A DNA stretch of 64,000 bases. Origin: Flavobacterium cutihirudinis. Its GTDB lineage: Bacteria > Bacteroidota > Bacteroidia > Flavobacteriales > Flavobacteriaceae. Shown piece after piece: positions 8,929-17,956 of the stretch (position 1 is the first letter of the stretch; every line of letters starts with the position of its first letter). Location: positions 1 to 64,000 of the forward strand of contig NZ_QRDQ01000007.1 in NCBI RefSeq assembly GCF_003385895.1, written 5' to 3'. The position numbers were made by a program, and so were the translations under genes. The notes under the pieces are model-generated. The model ran no database searches and was not told where the DNA came from. It was given only the letters and a program-made list of their open reading frames with translations.

Positions 8929-10202
8929 TTCAGAACAGTTTTAGGTTGTTTCTCTAAAATTATACCTCCGTATAATTCTGGTATGTTTTCATTTTCAATA
9001 GTTGCATTAAAGACATGATTAATAAAAATTGAACCTGATTGGTTTGCTACAAATTGTTTGGTAATTACTGATCCGGAGACAATTCCTTTTATTTCAAAAT
9101 TTCCATTGCAATAAACTTGGCCTTTAATTCGGGCGTTTTTTTCCAATGTTATTTGAGATCGAAAGTCTGACGATTCTTTAGTTTGATAATAAACAACACT
9201 ACCTTTAATAGTAGTTCCGGTATTGATAAAGATGTCATTATTTGTAGAAATATCATTTGAGATTGGTTTGCTGCTATCTATACTATCTTGAAATAGTAAT
9301 AGTGCTGACGGAAATTCCAAATTACAATTTTCACCTACAGTAATTTTTTTTGTTGCAATAGCTTGGAAATTTCCGATTGTTTCAGCTTCAATTTCAATTA
9401 AAGGTGCTATTAAAATTAAATCTTTCAATTTAGAAGTATTTTTAACAGTAATAGCAGTTTCTGATTTAATTATGATGTTTCCCGAGATTGCTACGTTATC
9501 TAGTATTATGGGGTTTTCAGAATAAAATCCCTTTGTCTTTTCGTTAAAAGAATTAGTAATTTTTTTAGCTGAATTCAAATTAATATAATCGTGTTGATTA
9601 CTTGGCTTGTATTCTTGAAAGTAAAATTTTATTTCATTTTCAAAAGTTTTAGAAAGAGGAGGGAGCTCAGCGGAACTCTTTTCTATTTTGCCGTAAATCA
9701 ATTGTGAACCATAATAGTTGTTACCAGCAATATAACCTGATTTTGCTTGCTTAAAAGGTAAATAAGCTATCCCTTTAATTGAAGTTGTACCTACAACACT
9801 TAAAGTATTATGACTATCTTGTAAGAAAACAGTTGGTGACTTGTTGGCGTTTAAAAGTGTACCAATTAATGCTGTTTTAATGAATTTTTTTTTTCGAAAT
9901 TGACTATTAGAAATGCCTTTTTGGAATATACCCCATGTAGACAAATTCGTTTTTATTATTTGCTTGTCTTTTTCTATAAAATTTATAGTGGTAGTATCAG
10001 TATTTATTTCTTTTTGTTCTAATAATGACTGAATTCCAATATCAGCAATTTGTATATTTTCTATAGCACCTTTTGACTGTTCTTTCATGTAAATAAAAGT
10101 ATACGCATATAAAACAATACCTGCTAAAAGCAGTGCAATTAATACAGCAATAAAAACTGTAAATTGTAAGGCACCCGACTTAATTCTAAATTTTAATTTC
10201 AA
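8916..10202 (-). CDS. Large pseudopilin-like protein with beta-helix-like passenger (GspK position)
   Basis: A 428-residue protein whose N-terminus resembles a prepilin (basic MKLKFRIK, Ser, then GALQF and a hydrophobic helix to about residue 34). With G10 as +1, residue +5 is Phe; lack of Glu at +5 is a known trait of GspK, the tip pseudopilin. The body does not look like GspK. From about 140 to 400 it has short repeating beta segments (for example GNIIIKSETAITVKN, GTTIKGSVVYYQ, GQVYCNGNFEIKGIVSGSV) like a polymer-forming or right-handed beta-helix domain such as bactofilins. I infer that it caps the pseudopilus or is displayed. It overlaps the GspC-like gene by 4 bp (ATGA). Confidence 0.7.
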   Translation of the reverse strand: MKLKFRIKSGALQFTVFIAVLIALLLAGIVLYAYTFIYMKEQSKGAIENIQIADIGIQSLLEQKEINTDTTTINFIEKDKQIIKTNLSTWGIFQKGISNSQFRKKKFIKTALIGTLLNANKSPTVFLQDSHNTLSVVGTTSIKGIAYLPFKQAKSGYIAGNNYYGSQLIYGKIEKSSAELPPLSKTFENEIKFYFQEYKPSNQHDYINLNSAKKITNSFNEKTKGFYSENPIILDNVAISGNIIIKSETAITVKNTSKLKDLILIAPLIEIEAETIGNFQAIATKKITVGENCNLEFPSALLLFQDSIDSSKPISNDISTNNDIFINTGTTIKGSVVYYQTKESSDFRSQITLEKNARIKGQVYCNGNFEIKGIVSGSVITKQFVANQSGSIFINHVFNATIENENIPELYGGIILEKQPKTVLKWLY

Positions 10203-10684
10203 TCTTGTAGCATTATAATATTTAAATTGCCTTTATACTTAACATATATCGATTCTTGATCGCCGCTTTTAAGAAAAATTTCATTTTCGGTATCTCCAAT
10301 TTTCATATAATAATTTTTACTATCAATAATTAGCATGAAAATTTTATTTTTTCCCTTTGTATCAGAGATTAAACCTTTGTAAACAATATTTGGCCAAATC
10401 AAAGTTTCTGTCTCTTTCGAAACTTTTATTTTTTTTAATGAAGTCCTTTTTGCAGAAGAAGCTGTTTCGGAATTATATAATTTTCCTAAAAATGGATCTC
10501 TATAATTTACATTAATTGGAAATGAATCTTTGTTAGAAATCTTCAAAGGTTTAATAGTGAATTCATGATTACTGTCAGGAATCATTTCATCGACTTTTGT
10601 AAAGGAGAAAAATTGAAATATAACGGCTCCCCATACTAATAGAACGAGAGGTAAGAGAATGTATATGTTTTTTTTGTTTTTCAT
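10199..10684 (-). CDS. GspC/PilP-like inner-membrane protein
   Basis: The 161-residue bitopic protein has one membrane helix (about 7-27), a periplasmic linker, the YRDPF motif at 61-65, typical of GspC HR and PilP proteins, and a small beta domain to the end (IVYKGLISD ... MKIGDTENEIFL). Proteins of this type bridge the inner-membrane assembly to the secretin N0 domain. Shorter than proteobacterial GspC, it lacks a PDZ or coiled-coil C-terminus. It overlaps the next gene by 4 bp and lies 3 bp after the FN3 lipoprotein gene. Confidence 0.75.
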   Translation of the reverse strand: MKNKKNIYILLPLVLLVWGAVIFQFFSFTKVDEMIPDSNHEFTIKPLKISNKDSFPINVNYRDPFLGKLYNSETASSAKRTSLKKIKVSKETETLIWPNIVYKGLISDTKGKNKIFMLIIDSKNYYMKIGDTENEIFLKSGDQESIYVKYKGNLNIIMLQD

Positions 10685-10687
10685 TTT

Positions 10688-11626
10688 TTAATTTATAGTA
10701 AAATTAAAAAGAGTACTTCTTATACTTTGATTGCCAGCTTCATCAAATGATTTTATAAACCAATAATAAGTTCCGGTTGTAAGTGTTTTGTTGTAAGGGC
10801 TAGTTCCACCATCCTTAAAATTTAAATTGGTTAATGCAGTATCATTATAAACATAAATACTATCTTTTTCTGTGCTTCCAGGAATAGACGTTCTGTTCCA
10901 TTGAAAATTTATACTCTTGTTAGTTGTAGAACTCGCATTTGCCGGATTGGAAAGAGTAGGTGTATTTGGCGATTTTGTGTCGATCAAAATTGATCTAACA
11001 GAATAAAGAGTTTCTAAGCTCCCATTACTAGCTCTTACTCTCCAGGTAAATGTCCCATCTTCAAATGTGAAATTCAGAAATGTTGCTTCTGAATTTTGTT
11101 CTTTTATTAAGCTGTTATCTTTATCTAAAATTTGAAGTTGATAATTTGTTGCACCAATAACAGTATTCCACGAAAGTTTTTGAGTCGTGTTTTTTGAAAT
11201 GAGATTATTAGATGGCGTTATTAAAACAACAGTATTATTTTGAAAATCATCATTGTTCAAAATCTGAAAACCGTTTTTAGAGTATGCGGTTTCATAAGCA
11301 CTGTTAACTGCTCTTACTCGCCATTCATATTTTCCAATATTTATTTGTTGTTGATAGGAGTTTTTGGTTACTAAGGTATCCAGAATTATTTGTTGTGGTG
11401 CTTCAAAGTTAGGAACTGCAATTTGTATTTGATACTTTTCGGCATCTTTTACACTTTCCCAAGAAAAAGTAACTCCGGATGAAGTCAACGCGGCATTATT
11501 TACTGGTGCTGTCAATATCACTTCATCTTTAGATATATCAGGTACTAAAAGTATTTCTTCACAAGAAAAAAGACTTAAGAAAATTGGAAAGAAGAGATAG
11601 TATTTATTTAATAAAGTTTTATTCAT
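10688..11626 (-). CDS. Lipoprotein with three FN3-like domains in the T2SS-like cluster
   Basis: The signal peptide has a lipobox-like end (FLSLFSC, Cys22), followed by acidic residues and three fibronectin type III-like repeats (about 35-125, 130-215, 220-312). Each carries the pattern L-P-N/V-x-N ... F-x-W ... Y-x-x-Q-I ... Y-x-W-R-V-R-A. This is a surface or periplasmic beta protein, 312 residues long. Its place between the secretin/GspM-like genes and the GspC-like gene argues for a role in the machine, perhaps an accessory outer-membrane lipoprotein or a substrate adaptor. That role is inference; no T2SS component with this architecture is known to me. Confidence 0.75.
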   Translation of the reverse strand: MNKTLLNKYYLFFPIFLSLFSCEEILLVPDISKDEVILTAPVNNAALTSSGVTFSWESVKDAEKYQIQIAVPNFEAPQQIILDTLVTKNSYQQQINIGKYEWRVRAVNSAYETAYSKNGFQILNNDDFQNNTVVLITPSNNLISKNTTQKLSWNTVIGATNYQLQILDKDNSLIKEQNSEATFLNFTFEDGTFTWRVRASNGSLETLYSVRSILIDTKSPNTPTLSNPANASSTTNKSINFQWNRTSIPGSTEKDSIYVYNDTALTNLNFKDGGTSPYNKTLTTGTYYWFIKSFDEAGNQSIRSTLFNFTIN

Positions 11627-11674
11627 GACAAATTTTATGAGATTTTTTTAAATTTACTACATAATATGATTAGG

Positions 11675-12403
11675 CTACATATCAAATAAACTTTTAGATT
11701 CTTTCTTTTTACTTATTTTAGATTTTGTTACCCCCGAACAACTGTTATGCTCATCTACTATATCAGCTATATACCATTTACCATGGTCGGAGTTCGCCCA
11801 ACAAAATTTGCTTACTTGATATGCGACAATTGTTTCAGGGTTGATATCAATAAAATCGACTTTTTTACCGCTCTTGAATAAGGAGATTGTGTATTTTTTG
11901 TATTGCGAATTAGATAAATAGTACGCATCAGATTGTCTGATTTTGGTTATTTCATCTGTTGATAGGCTTGTAGCCAGACTAGATATGATTTGCAGGTTTT
12001 GGGTGTTCAAGAGTAATTTTGAAATATCATTATTGTAATCAGCATTAATTTCATTAATGAGACCTGCAATATCCAATATTTGTATAGTAACTAATTCAGG
12101 TTTAACAGGAAGACTATCTATATAAGCTACTTTCGTTTGATTTTGATTGTATTTGGCTTTTGATTTATAGATTTTATTTAATTTTCGATTATAAGGTACA
12201 ATGCCAATCTCTACTCTAATATTATTTTCGAGTTTAGCTAAAGCTTTAGGTTCAAATGTATTTTGATTGTATGATAATTTTGATTCTCCAATACTACCCA
12301 ATTCCACTACTGATGTTGAAAATTTATATTCTTCATTTTTTATTTTAGTTGTTTGACACGCATAGCAGAGTGCTAAAGTCAGGATGGCAATTTTTTTTAG
12401 CAT
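11675..12403 (-). CDS. Unknown lipoprotein in the T2SS-like cluster
   Basis: A 242-residue exported protein with a signal peptide followed by Cys16 in the context CYACQ (an atypical lipobox; Cys13 is an alternative). The mature part is lysine- and serine-rich, with three more cysteines near the C-terminus (SKFCWANSDHG, HNSCSGV) that might form a disulfide. I do not recognise the family. Its position could suit a pilotin-like secretin chaperone, but it is longer than known pilotins. A 210-bp gap precedes it with a -7 box at 12479, so it may have its own promoter. Confidence 0.6.
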   Translation of the reverse strand: MLKKIAILTLALCYACQTTKIKNEEYKFSTSVVELGSIGESKLSYNQNTFEPKALAKLENNIRVEIGIVPYNRKLNKIYKSKAKYNQNQTKVAYIDSLPVKPELVTIQILDIAGLINEINADYNNDISKLLLNTQNLQIISSLATSLSTDEITKIRQSDAYYLSNSQYKKYTISLFKSGKKVDFIDINPETIVAYQVSKFCWANSDHGKWYIADIVDEHNSCSGVTKSKISKKKESKSLFDM

Positions 12404-12478
12404 AACTATATTTTTTTATTGTTTAAAATTTGTTGTCTTTTAGTATTTTTTTAAATTATTAAACATTCGATAAAACTA

Positions 12479-12486
12479 CAAAAATA
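12479..12486 (-). promoter_or_regulatory. Possible -7 box of the internal promoter before the lipoprotein gene
   Basis: Minus-strand TATTTTTG fits the Bacteroidota TAnnTTTG -7 consensus, about 75 bp upstream of the start at 12403. A minus-strand TTTG at 12500-12503 is only 13 bp away, shorter than the usual 17-23 bp spacing, so support is partial. Confidence 0.3.
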
Positions 12487-12613
12487 GAAGTATAGACTGC
12501 AAAGAAAGAATTTAGTTTGCCTCCTGAATATAACTTTAATCAATAATCTAAAACGCACTATTTGAATAAAGAATTGTAGCTAAAGATGTTTATAATTTAT
12601 TATTTAATAAACT

Positions 12614-13135
12614 TTAATTATCATTATTTTTTTGCATTATAATTTCTACAGACAACTGGTTTATATTTGTATTATAATTTTTCTTTTTCACAAAATTCAA
12701 ATGTTTAATTACTCCTAGTGAAGGACTGTTTTCTAGCTTATTTAAAACTATTAAGCTATTATTAAAAGAGCCTTCAAGAGAGAACATATAACTAGTTGTA
12801 CTAATTCCTTTTTGAGATATAATATGTGGCTCCTGAAAATCTACAATTTTCAAATGGTAATTAGTGCTATACGTCGTTAACTGTTTTAGCAGATCCGTTT
12901 GAAAGGATTCAGAAATATTAGCATCATATTTAGACAAAACCTGATCTAATTGTTTTTCTTTTTGAATTAACTGTGCTGTCAGTTTAGGCAAATTATGATC
13001 TGCTGTAATTTCTTGCTGTTTGGACTTATACTCGCTGTAATAATCTATGGTATTTGAAATCGCAAACGAATAACTAATATAAAGTAATACCAGAAAACCG
13101 AGTAAAAGGCCTTTATTTCTTTTGTCAAGTTTCAT
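12614..13135 (-). CDS. GspM/PilO-like inner-membrane protein
   Basis: A 173-residue bitopic protein: basic N-terminus, one membrane helix at about 9-28, a coiled-coil-prone stretch (about 33-75, rich in K, E and Q) and a small ferredoxin-like periplasmic domain (about 80-170) with alternating beta strands. This is the PilO/GspM plan. It starts 1 bp after the stop of the GspL/PilMN-like gene, matching the pilM-N-O order of type IV pilus and T2SS operons. Such proteins pair with GspL/PilN to form the inner-membrane scaffold. Confidence 0.75.
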   Translation of the reverse strand: MKLDKRNKGLLLGFLVLLYISYSFAISNTIDYYSEYKSKQQEITADHNLPKLTAQLIQKEKQLDQVLSKYDANISESFQTDLLKQLTTYSTNYHLKIVDFQEPHIISQKGISTTSYMFSLEGSFNNSLIVLNKLENSPSLGVIKHLNFVKKKNYNTNINQLSVEIIMQKNNDN

Positions 13136-13136
13136 A

Positions 13137-14333
13137 TTATTTTAAAGCTATTTTAATTGAAAAAGCTGTTTCATTATCTTCATTTTTGCCAAAATATGTT
13201 ATCAAAACTTTATCAACCCAGTTTATTTTTTCAATACCCTCGACCCATTCTGTAAAGTCTGTATTAGACAAAGTAGTCCCAGAGACAACAATTGTTTTTT
13301 CCTGAGCTGTTATTGGTTCATCATTTTTGACTTTTTTCTCCAAGGGATTAAAAGTCATTTCGTTTAATAAAATAGATGATGGAACTTTGTTAGCAATTTC
13401 ATTAATTATTAAAGAACTTTGCGAAGTTGTTTTTCCAATAATATTTTTAACCTTTTCTTCTTTCTTAACAATTCTTTCTTTCAATTTAGTCACATCTTCC
13501 AGCGAAGATTTATTGATTAACAATGTTTCTGAAGTTTCCTGGGCTAATTTATAATAATGAGTAAAAAACATAAAATTAAAAACCAAAATACCAAGCAATA
13601 TTCCGGTCATTATTTTTAGTCCTTTACTGAAAAAAGCTTTTTGATTATAATTATTATATAAAGTATCACTATACGATATGATAGAACCTGAATTTAGAGT
13701 AGAATTCATAATGAGACGCAGAATTCCTGAAAACGCTAATAATTGTCTATTTTCGATCTGAAGGTCATTTATAGAATAAATAATCGCTTCATCTAACTGG
13801 CTTGCCGATATAATTTGTTGCTGTTCTTGCCTTACTATTAATTGATTATTTGTGAAAATTTCTTTTTCATTTGTATAATCAATAATGTCGGCAATGGAAC
13901 AAACACCAAGACTAATTCCGGCAATTACAATTTTTTGATTATTATATATTGAAATTAAGCTATTTATATATGATTTTCTTGTAATTGCAACAATTGATTT
14001 TGTTTTGAGTCTCCATATTTCAAAGTAAAATTCATCCCAGTTAGTATTTGGAAAAGCTTTATGAAGTAGTTTTTCATCAGAAGCATCAATGGCAGAAATC
14101 TCTTTTTGAATAACCTGATTGGTATTGATTATTAGGACGAAAGGTAATTTATGATCCCATTTTTCGGCAATTATACCTTTGAATGTAATTCTATCTTTTT
14201 TAGTAATTACCAGCCCCTCCTTTTCCTTTTCGACTAAAAGCATAGCAACTTTATCTTCATTATTCAAAGTAAAGTGCTCAATGCCAATATGTTTTTTGCC
14301 AAGCAGAAAAGAGGTCATAGATGGTAATGCCAT
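13137..14333 (-). CDS. GspL-like protein (PilM-PilN fusion architecture)
   Basis: The 398-residue protein has a cytoplasmic part (about 1-235) that begins GKKHIGIEH, as in actin-like PilM/GspL domains, one membrane helix (about 238-259), a coiled coil (about 260-300) and a periplasmic PilN-like domain (about 300-398, LNEMTFNPLEKK ... VVSGTTLSN). In T2SS, GspL recruits the GspE ATPase; in type IV pili the two halves are separate PilM and PilN, so this gene is organised like a T2SS. Its start overlaps the gspD stop (TAATG). Met6 is a possible alternative start. Confidence 0.75.
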   Translation of the reverse strand: MALPSMTSFLLGKKHIGIEHFTLNNEDKVAMLLVEKEKEGLVITKKDRITFKGIIAEKWDHKLPFVLIINTNQVIQKEISAIDASDEKLLHKAFPNTNWDEFYFEIWRLKTKSIVAITRKSYINSLISIYNNQKIVIAGISLGVCSIADIIDYTNEKEIFTNNQLIVRQEQQQIISASQLDEAIIYSINDLQIENRQLLAFSGILRLIMNSTLNSGSIISYSDTLYNNYNQKAFFSKGLKIMTGILLGILVFNFMFFTHYYKLAQETSETLLINKSSLEDVTKLKERIVKKEEKVKNIIGKTTSQSSLIINEIANKVPSSILLNEMTFNPLEKKVKNDEPITAQEKTIVVSGTTLSNTDFTEWVEGIEKINWVDKVLITYFGKNEDNETAFSIKIALK

Positions 14334-16516
14334 TAGTAGATAACAGTAGGTTTAATTAATACGCTTAACTTTTTCTTAGAATCCTCACGCTTTCTTGAAC
14401 TGAACAACCATTTAATAATTGGTATTCTTGATAATAAAGGTACTCCTGTTCCTGAATCATTTTTTACAGATTCTTCAAGTCCTCCCAAAACAATTAAATC
14501 CTGATCTTTTACTCTGATAATAGAAGTAAATTCTCTTGAGTTAATTCCCGGAGGGGCATCTTTATCAACTTTTTGCCCATTAAAACTTGACTGTATTACT
14601 TTAATATCCATTGTAATTTGCCCGTTTCCTGAAACCAGTGGCATAATTGTCACGGATAATTCAGCATCAATAGGCTGGTAATTCTTAACTTCTGATGTTT
14701 GCGGAATTTGAGAACCATAATAATTTTGATTTGTTACAACATAATAGGTAGTTTCACCAATTGATAAGTAAGCTTTATGGCCGTTAAGAGTTGATAATCT
14801 CGGAGATGAACGAACTTTTAAGTTTCCATTTGTTTCCATAGCTTTCAGACTCATATAAAAATTTGGAACTACTTGGCCAATATTTAGAGAACCAAATCCG
14901 CTAAAACCATCAATAATTTTGTTAATTGTCGTTGCACCTAAAGTAATGTCGGCATTAGGAAAAACCGTCCCTTTTGTTGTAACAGGTTTATCTCCAATTC
15001 CTGCCTGAATGCCGGTTTCAACGGTAGCACTTCGATTTACTTCTAAAAGCATTACTTCAATTAAAATTACCGGAACTGCTTTATCAATATATTGTATAAA
15101 AGATTCAAATCGTTCAACATTTGCTGCTGGACCATTTACTAAGAAGCTATTTAATTCTTTATCGATTTTTATATCTAAGTCCTTTTTAATTTCATCGGGA
15201 ATAATTGCCAGAATAGATTCTGATGGATTATTGCTATTTGAAGAGGCTGAATTGTATGAGTTATTATTGTAATTATTATTTGGATTTTGATAATTAGAAT
15301 TAGTTCTTGTATCTGATGAGTTAAAAGAATTATAATTAGAATAATTGTTTGTATTATTTAATCTTCCTGCACTTCTACCTTCTTTTGACGGATCGCTTAA
15401 AAGTTCTATAGACCGGTGCATTAAGGCAATTGATTTTATGTTTCGAACTATTAATTGGTCTTTTGTTCCAAAATAATAAATAGCACCACTTTTCCTAAAA
15501 GTAAAAGAATTTCCTGATGAAGGTGTGATAATTCCGGCAGGATTATTATTGCTAAATTGTTGTGAACTTGTGTTCATAGAAGAATTGTTCTCTGGTTTAG
15601 TCTCGAACAATTTTACCAAAAGTGCATCAAAAGTAATATTCTTTGCTTTTACAGTTCCAGTCCCCGCATTCTCTAAAGGAGAGGAGATAAACATGTCAAT
15701 ATCAAGCTCATGCCCTATATCATATATAATACTTGAAATTGGCGTATTTTCGAAATCCACATCAAGAAGTTTTTTATCGGCATCAACCACAGTAAAGAAA
15801 AAATTTGATTTTCTTGGTCGTTGCGGTTTATTCTGTCTTATTGCCCCGTTGGGATCTGCAGTTCCTTCTGCTACAAAATTTCCGTCAGCTTTGTCGAAAA
15901 TGTAAAAATTATCTCTTGATTTAGTAACACTCAAATTATTAGCGAATGCCAACTTATTTAAAGCTGCATCAAAAGGCATATTTTTAATATAAACTGTCAA
16001 TAATTGATTTTCTAAACCAGGAGCAAAAACTAAATTTTTAGCGCTTTCATCCATAATTTTTCTAAAAACATCATATAATTTATCATCTTTTAAATTTAAA
16101 GAAAGTAAATTATTCGATGCATCATAGACCACATCTATGGTTTTTACAGTTGGAGGCTCAACGGGTTTTTCATATGATTTTACAGATAAAATATTTCCAG
16201 TAAAATCAATGGTAAGATTATATTCCTTGCAAAGAAAAATAAGCAAATCACCTACGGTAACATCAGAAAAATTATTGACAATATTAACCTGACTTAAATT
16301 TGGAGCAACACTAATATTTAATTTATGAACTTGAGAAATTGCCAATAAAAAACTCGACAATGATGCCTCTTTAATGTTAACATTAATTTTTTCATTTAAT
16401 CCCGGCGCATCTGCAGAAATTGCTTCTATTTGGTTTTTAAGTTGTCCTATTCTATTTTCCTGAGAAAATGAAAAATTAAAGATAAAGATGAAGATTAGGG
16501 CAATTATTTTTTTCAT
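14333..16516 (-). CDS. gspD: GspD-type secretin (outer-membrane channel)
   Basis: A 727-residue secretin with a signal peptide (about 1-19, ending FSFSQ). N-terminal STN/secretin-N domains follow (about 45-380, DALLVKLFETKPENNS), then an unusual Asn/Ser-rich low-complexity linker (about 385-435), a further N domain (about 440-472) and the C-terminal secretin pore (about 475-727: VILIEVMLLEVNR, SSPRLSTLNGHKAYLSIGE, VLGGLEESVKNDSGTGVPLLSRIPIIKWLFSS in separate pieces, ending LIKPTVIY). It forms the outer-membrane gate. The VPLLSRIP and GGL motifs are textbook for the family. It lies 35 bp downstream of gspE. Confidence 0.92.
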   Translation of the reverse strand: MKKIIALIFIFIFNFSFSQENRIGQLKNQIEAISADAPGLNEKINVNIKEASLSSFLLAISQVHKLNISVAPNLSQVNIVNNFSDVTVGDLLIFLCKEYNLTIDFTGNILSVKSYEKPVEPPTVKTIDVVYDASNNLLSLNLKDDKLYDVFRKIMDESAKNLVFAPGLENQLLTVYIKNMPFDAALNKLAFANNLSVTKSRDNFYIFDKADGNFVAEGTADPNGAIRQNKPQRPRKSNFFFTVVDADKKLLDVDFENTPISSIIYDIGHELDIDMFISSPLENAGTGTVKAKNITFDALLVKLFETKPENNSSMNTSSQQFSNNNPAGIITPSSGNSFTFRKSGAIYYFGTKDQLIVRNIKSIALMHRSIELLSDPSKEGRSAGRLNNTNNYSNYNSFNSSDTRTNSNYQNPNNNYNNNSYNSASSNSNNPSESILAIIPDEIKKDLDIKIDKELNSFLVNGPAANVERFESFIQYIDKAVPVILIEVMLLEVNRSATVETGIQAGIGDKPVTTKGTVFPNADITLGATTINKIIDGFSGFGSLNIGQVVPNFYMSLKAMETNGNLKVRSSPRLSTLNGHKAYLSIGETTYYVVTNQNYYGSQIPQTSEVKNYQPIDAELSVTIMPLVSGNGQITMDIKVIQSSFNGQKVDKDAPPGINSREFTSIIRVKDQDLIVLGGLEESVKNDSGTGVPLLSRIPIIKWLFSSRKREDSKKKLSVLIKPTVIY

Positions 16517-16551
16517 GAACTATTTTTCTGTAAGATTTTTATATGTAAATT

Positions 16552-17955
16552 TTATAAGAGTAGTGAAAAAACTTCATCAACAGAAGTAATCCCCTCTTTA
16601 ATTAATAACAATGCATTAAGTTTTAATGTGAAAATATTTTTTTCAGTTAAATACGCATCAATATCAAGCTGATTGTTTTTTATTAAACTTGATAATTCAC
16701 CATCAACAGGCAAAATCTCATAAATAGCTTTTCTACCTGAATACCCTGTATGATAACAATGCTCACATCCTACAGATACATAATGAAAATCTAAATCTTT
16801 TGAAGCTGTAGATCCGGATGGAAAGACGGCAGAAGAAATCTCTTCTTTTTTCTTGCAGAAATTACATAGTTGACGAACCAATCGTTGTGCAACACTCATG
16901 TTCAAAGTACTGGCTATTAGAAAAGAAGGAATTCCCATATCAATTAATCTTGAAACCGTTGCCCAAGCTGAATTAGTATGTATTGTTGATAAAACCAGGT
17001 GTCCAGTTAATGCGGCACGAATTGCCATATTTGCTGTATTTACATCACGAATTTCTCCAACCATAATAATGTCAGGATCCTGCCTTAAAAAGGTCCTCAA
17101 AGTTGCTGCAAAATCGAGCCCTATATTTTCTTTTAATTGAACTTGGTTAATTCCTTCCAGTGTATATTCTATAGGGTCTTCAACAGTTAATATATTGGTG
17201 TTAGGTACATTTAATTGTTTTAAAGTAGCATATAGAGTTGTTGTTTTACCAGATCCTGTTGGGCCTGATATAAGAACAATTCCGTTTGGTCGCTTTATAT
17301 TCTCAAGATAAGTTGTTAATTCTTTTTGTGTAAAACCTAGAGAATTAATATCAATATGATTCGTGTCTTTACTCAAAATACGCAATACAACTTTTTCACC
17401 ATGCAAAGTTGGTAAAATAGAAACGCGTACATCAAAATCCTGATAATCGGTTGCCATGGTTATACGGCCGTCCTGAGGTAAACGTTTTTCTGAAATATCA
17501 AGTTGTGCCCTTATTTTAATTTTATTTACTATTACAGGATATTCTTCAACCGAAATATGAAATTGTTCTTTAAGCTTACCATCTAATCGAAAGCGAACTC
17601 GGGCATTCTTTTCATACGGTTCAAAATGAATATCACTGCTTCCGATTTCTTTGGCATTCAGAACAATTTTTTCTAAAAAATCTGCCGAATAATGGATCTC
17701 TGAAACACTATTGTTATTTGTTTTTCTGTAATTTGTGCTTAAATAACGATTTATGTTTTCTTTTGAATCTGATTGTAGTTCTACTGGAAAACTAAGTAAA
17801 ATGCCAAGTTCATTTTGCAAGCTTTCAATATCATCAGAATCGGTTTTTAGTAAAACCGTGTTTTGTCTTTTTCCTATAGGAATAATTCTGTAATAATAAG
17901 CTTGTTCTGACTTTACAAGCTGTTGAAGCTCTATCTGAATGTCGAATTGTTCCAT
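16552..17955 (-). CDS. gspE: GspE/PilB-type secretion ATPase
   Basis: The ATPase powers pseudopilus assembly. The frame is open from 18015, but the first 20 codons overlap the peptidase gene and look like noise. Met at 17955 (MEQFDIQIEL), 1 bp after the peptidase stop, gives a normal 467-residue protein. Walker A GPTGSGKT lies at 231-238; the Asp and His boxes and Walker B (IIMVGEIRD) follow. Two CxxC pairs (CNFC and CEHC) form the zinc site of GspE/PilB. The N-terminal domain (about 1-85) is short, as in GspE forms with a single N1 domain. Retraction-type PilT is not encoded nearby, which favours a secretion system over a retractile pilus. Confidence 0.93.
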   Translation of the reverse strand: MEQFDIQIELQQLVKSEQAYYYRIIPIGKRQNTVLLKTDSDDIESLQNELGILLSFPVELQSDSKENINRYLSTNYRKTNNNSVSEIHYSADFLEKIVLNAKEIGSSDIHFEPYEKNARVRFRLDGKLKEQFHISVEEYPVIVNKIKIRAQLDISEKRLPQDGRITMATDYQDFDVRVSILPTLHGEKVVLRILSKDTNHIDINSLGFTQKELTTYLENIKRPNGIVLISGPTGSGKTTTLYATLKQLNVPNTNILTVEDPIEYTLEGINQVQLKENIGLDFAATLRTFLRQDPDIIMVGEIRDVNTANMAIRAALTGHLVLSTIHTNSAWATVSRLIDMGIPSFLIASTLNMSVAQRLVRQLCNFCKKKEEISSAVFPSGSTASKDLDFHYVSVGCEHCYHTGYSGRKAIYEILPVDGELSSLIKNNQLDIDAYLTEKNIFTLKLNALLLIKEGITSVDEVFSLLL

Positions 17956-17956
17956 T

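Noticed and set aside
13327..13554. Plus-strand frame inside the GspL-like gene
   Set aside because: Shadow frame opposite a well-supported coding region.
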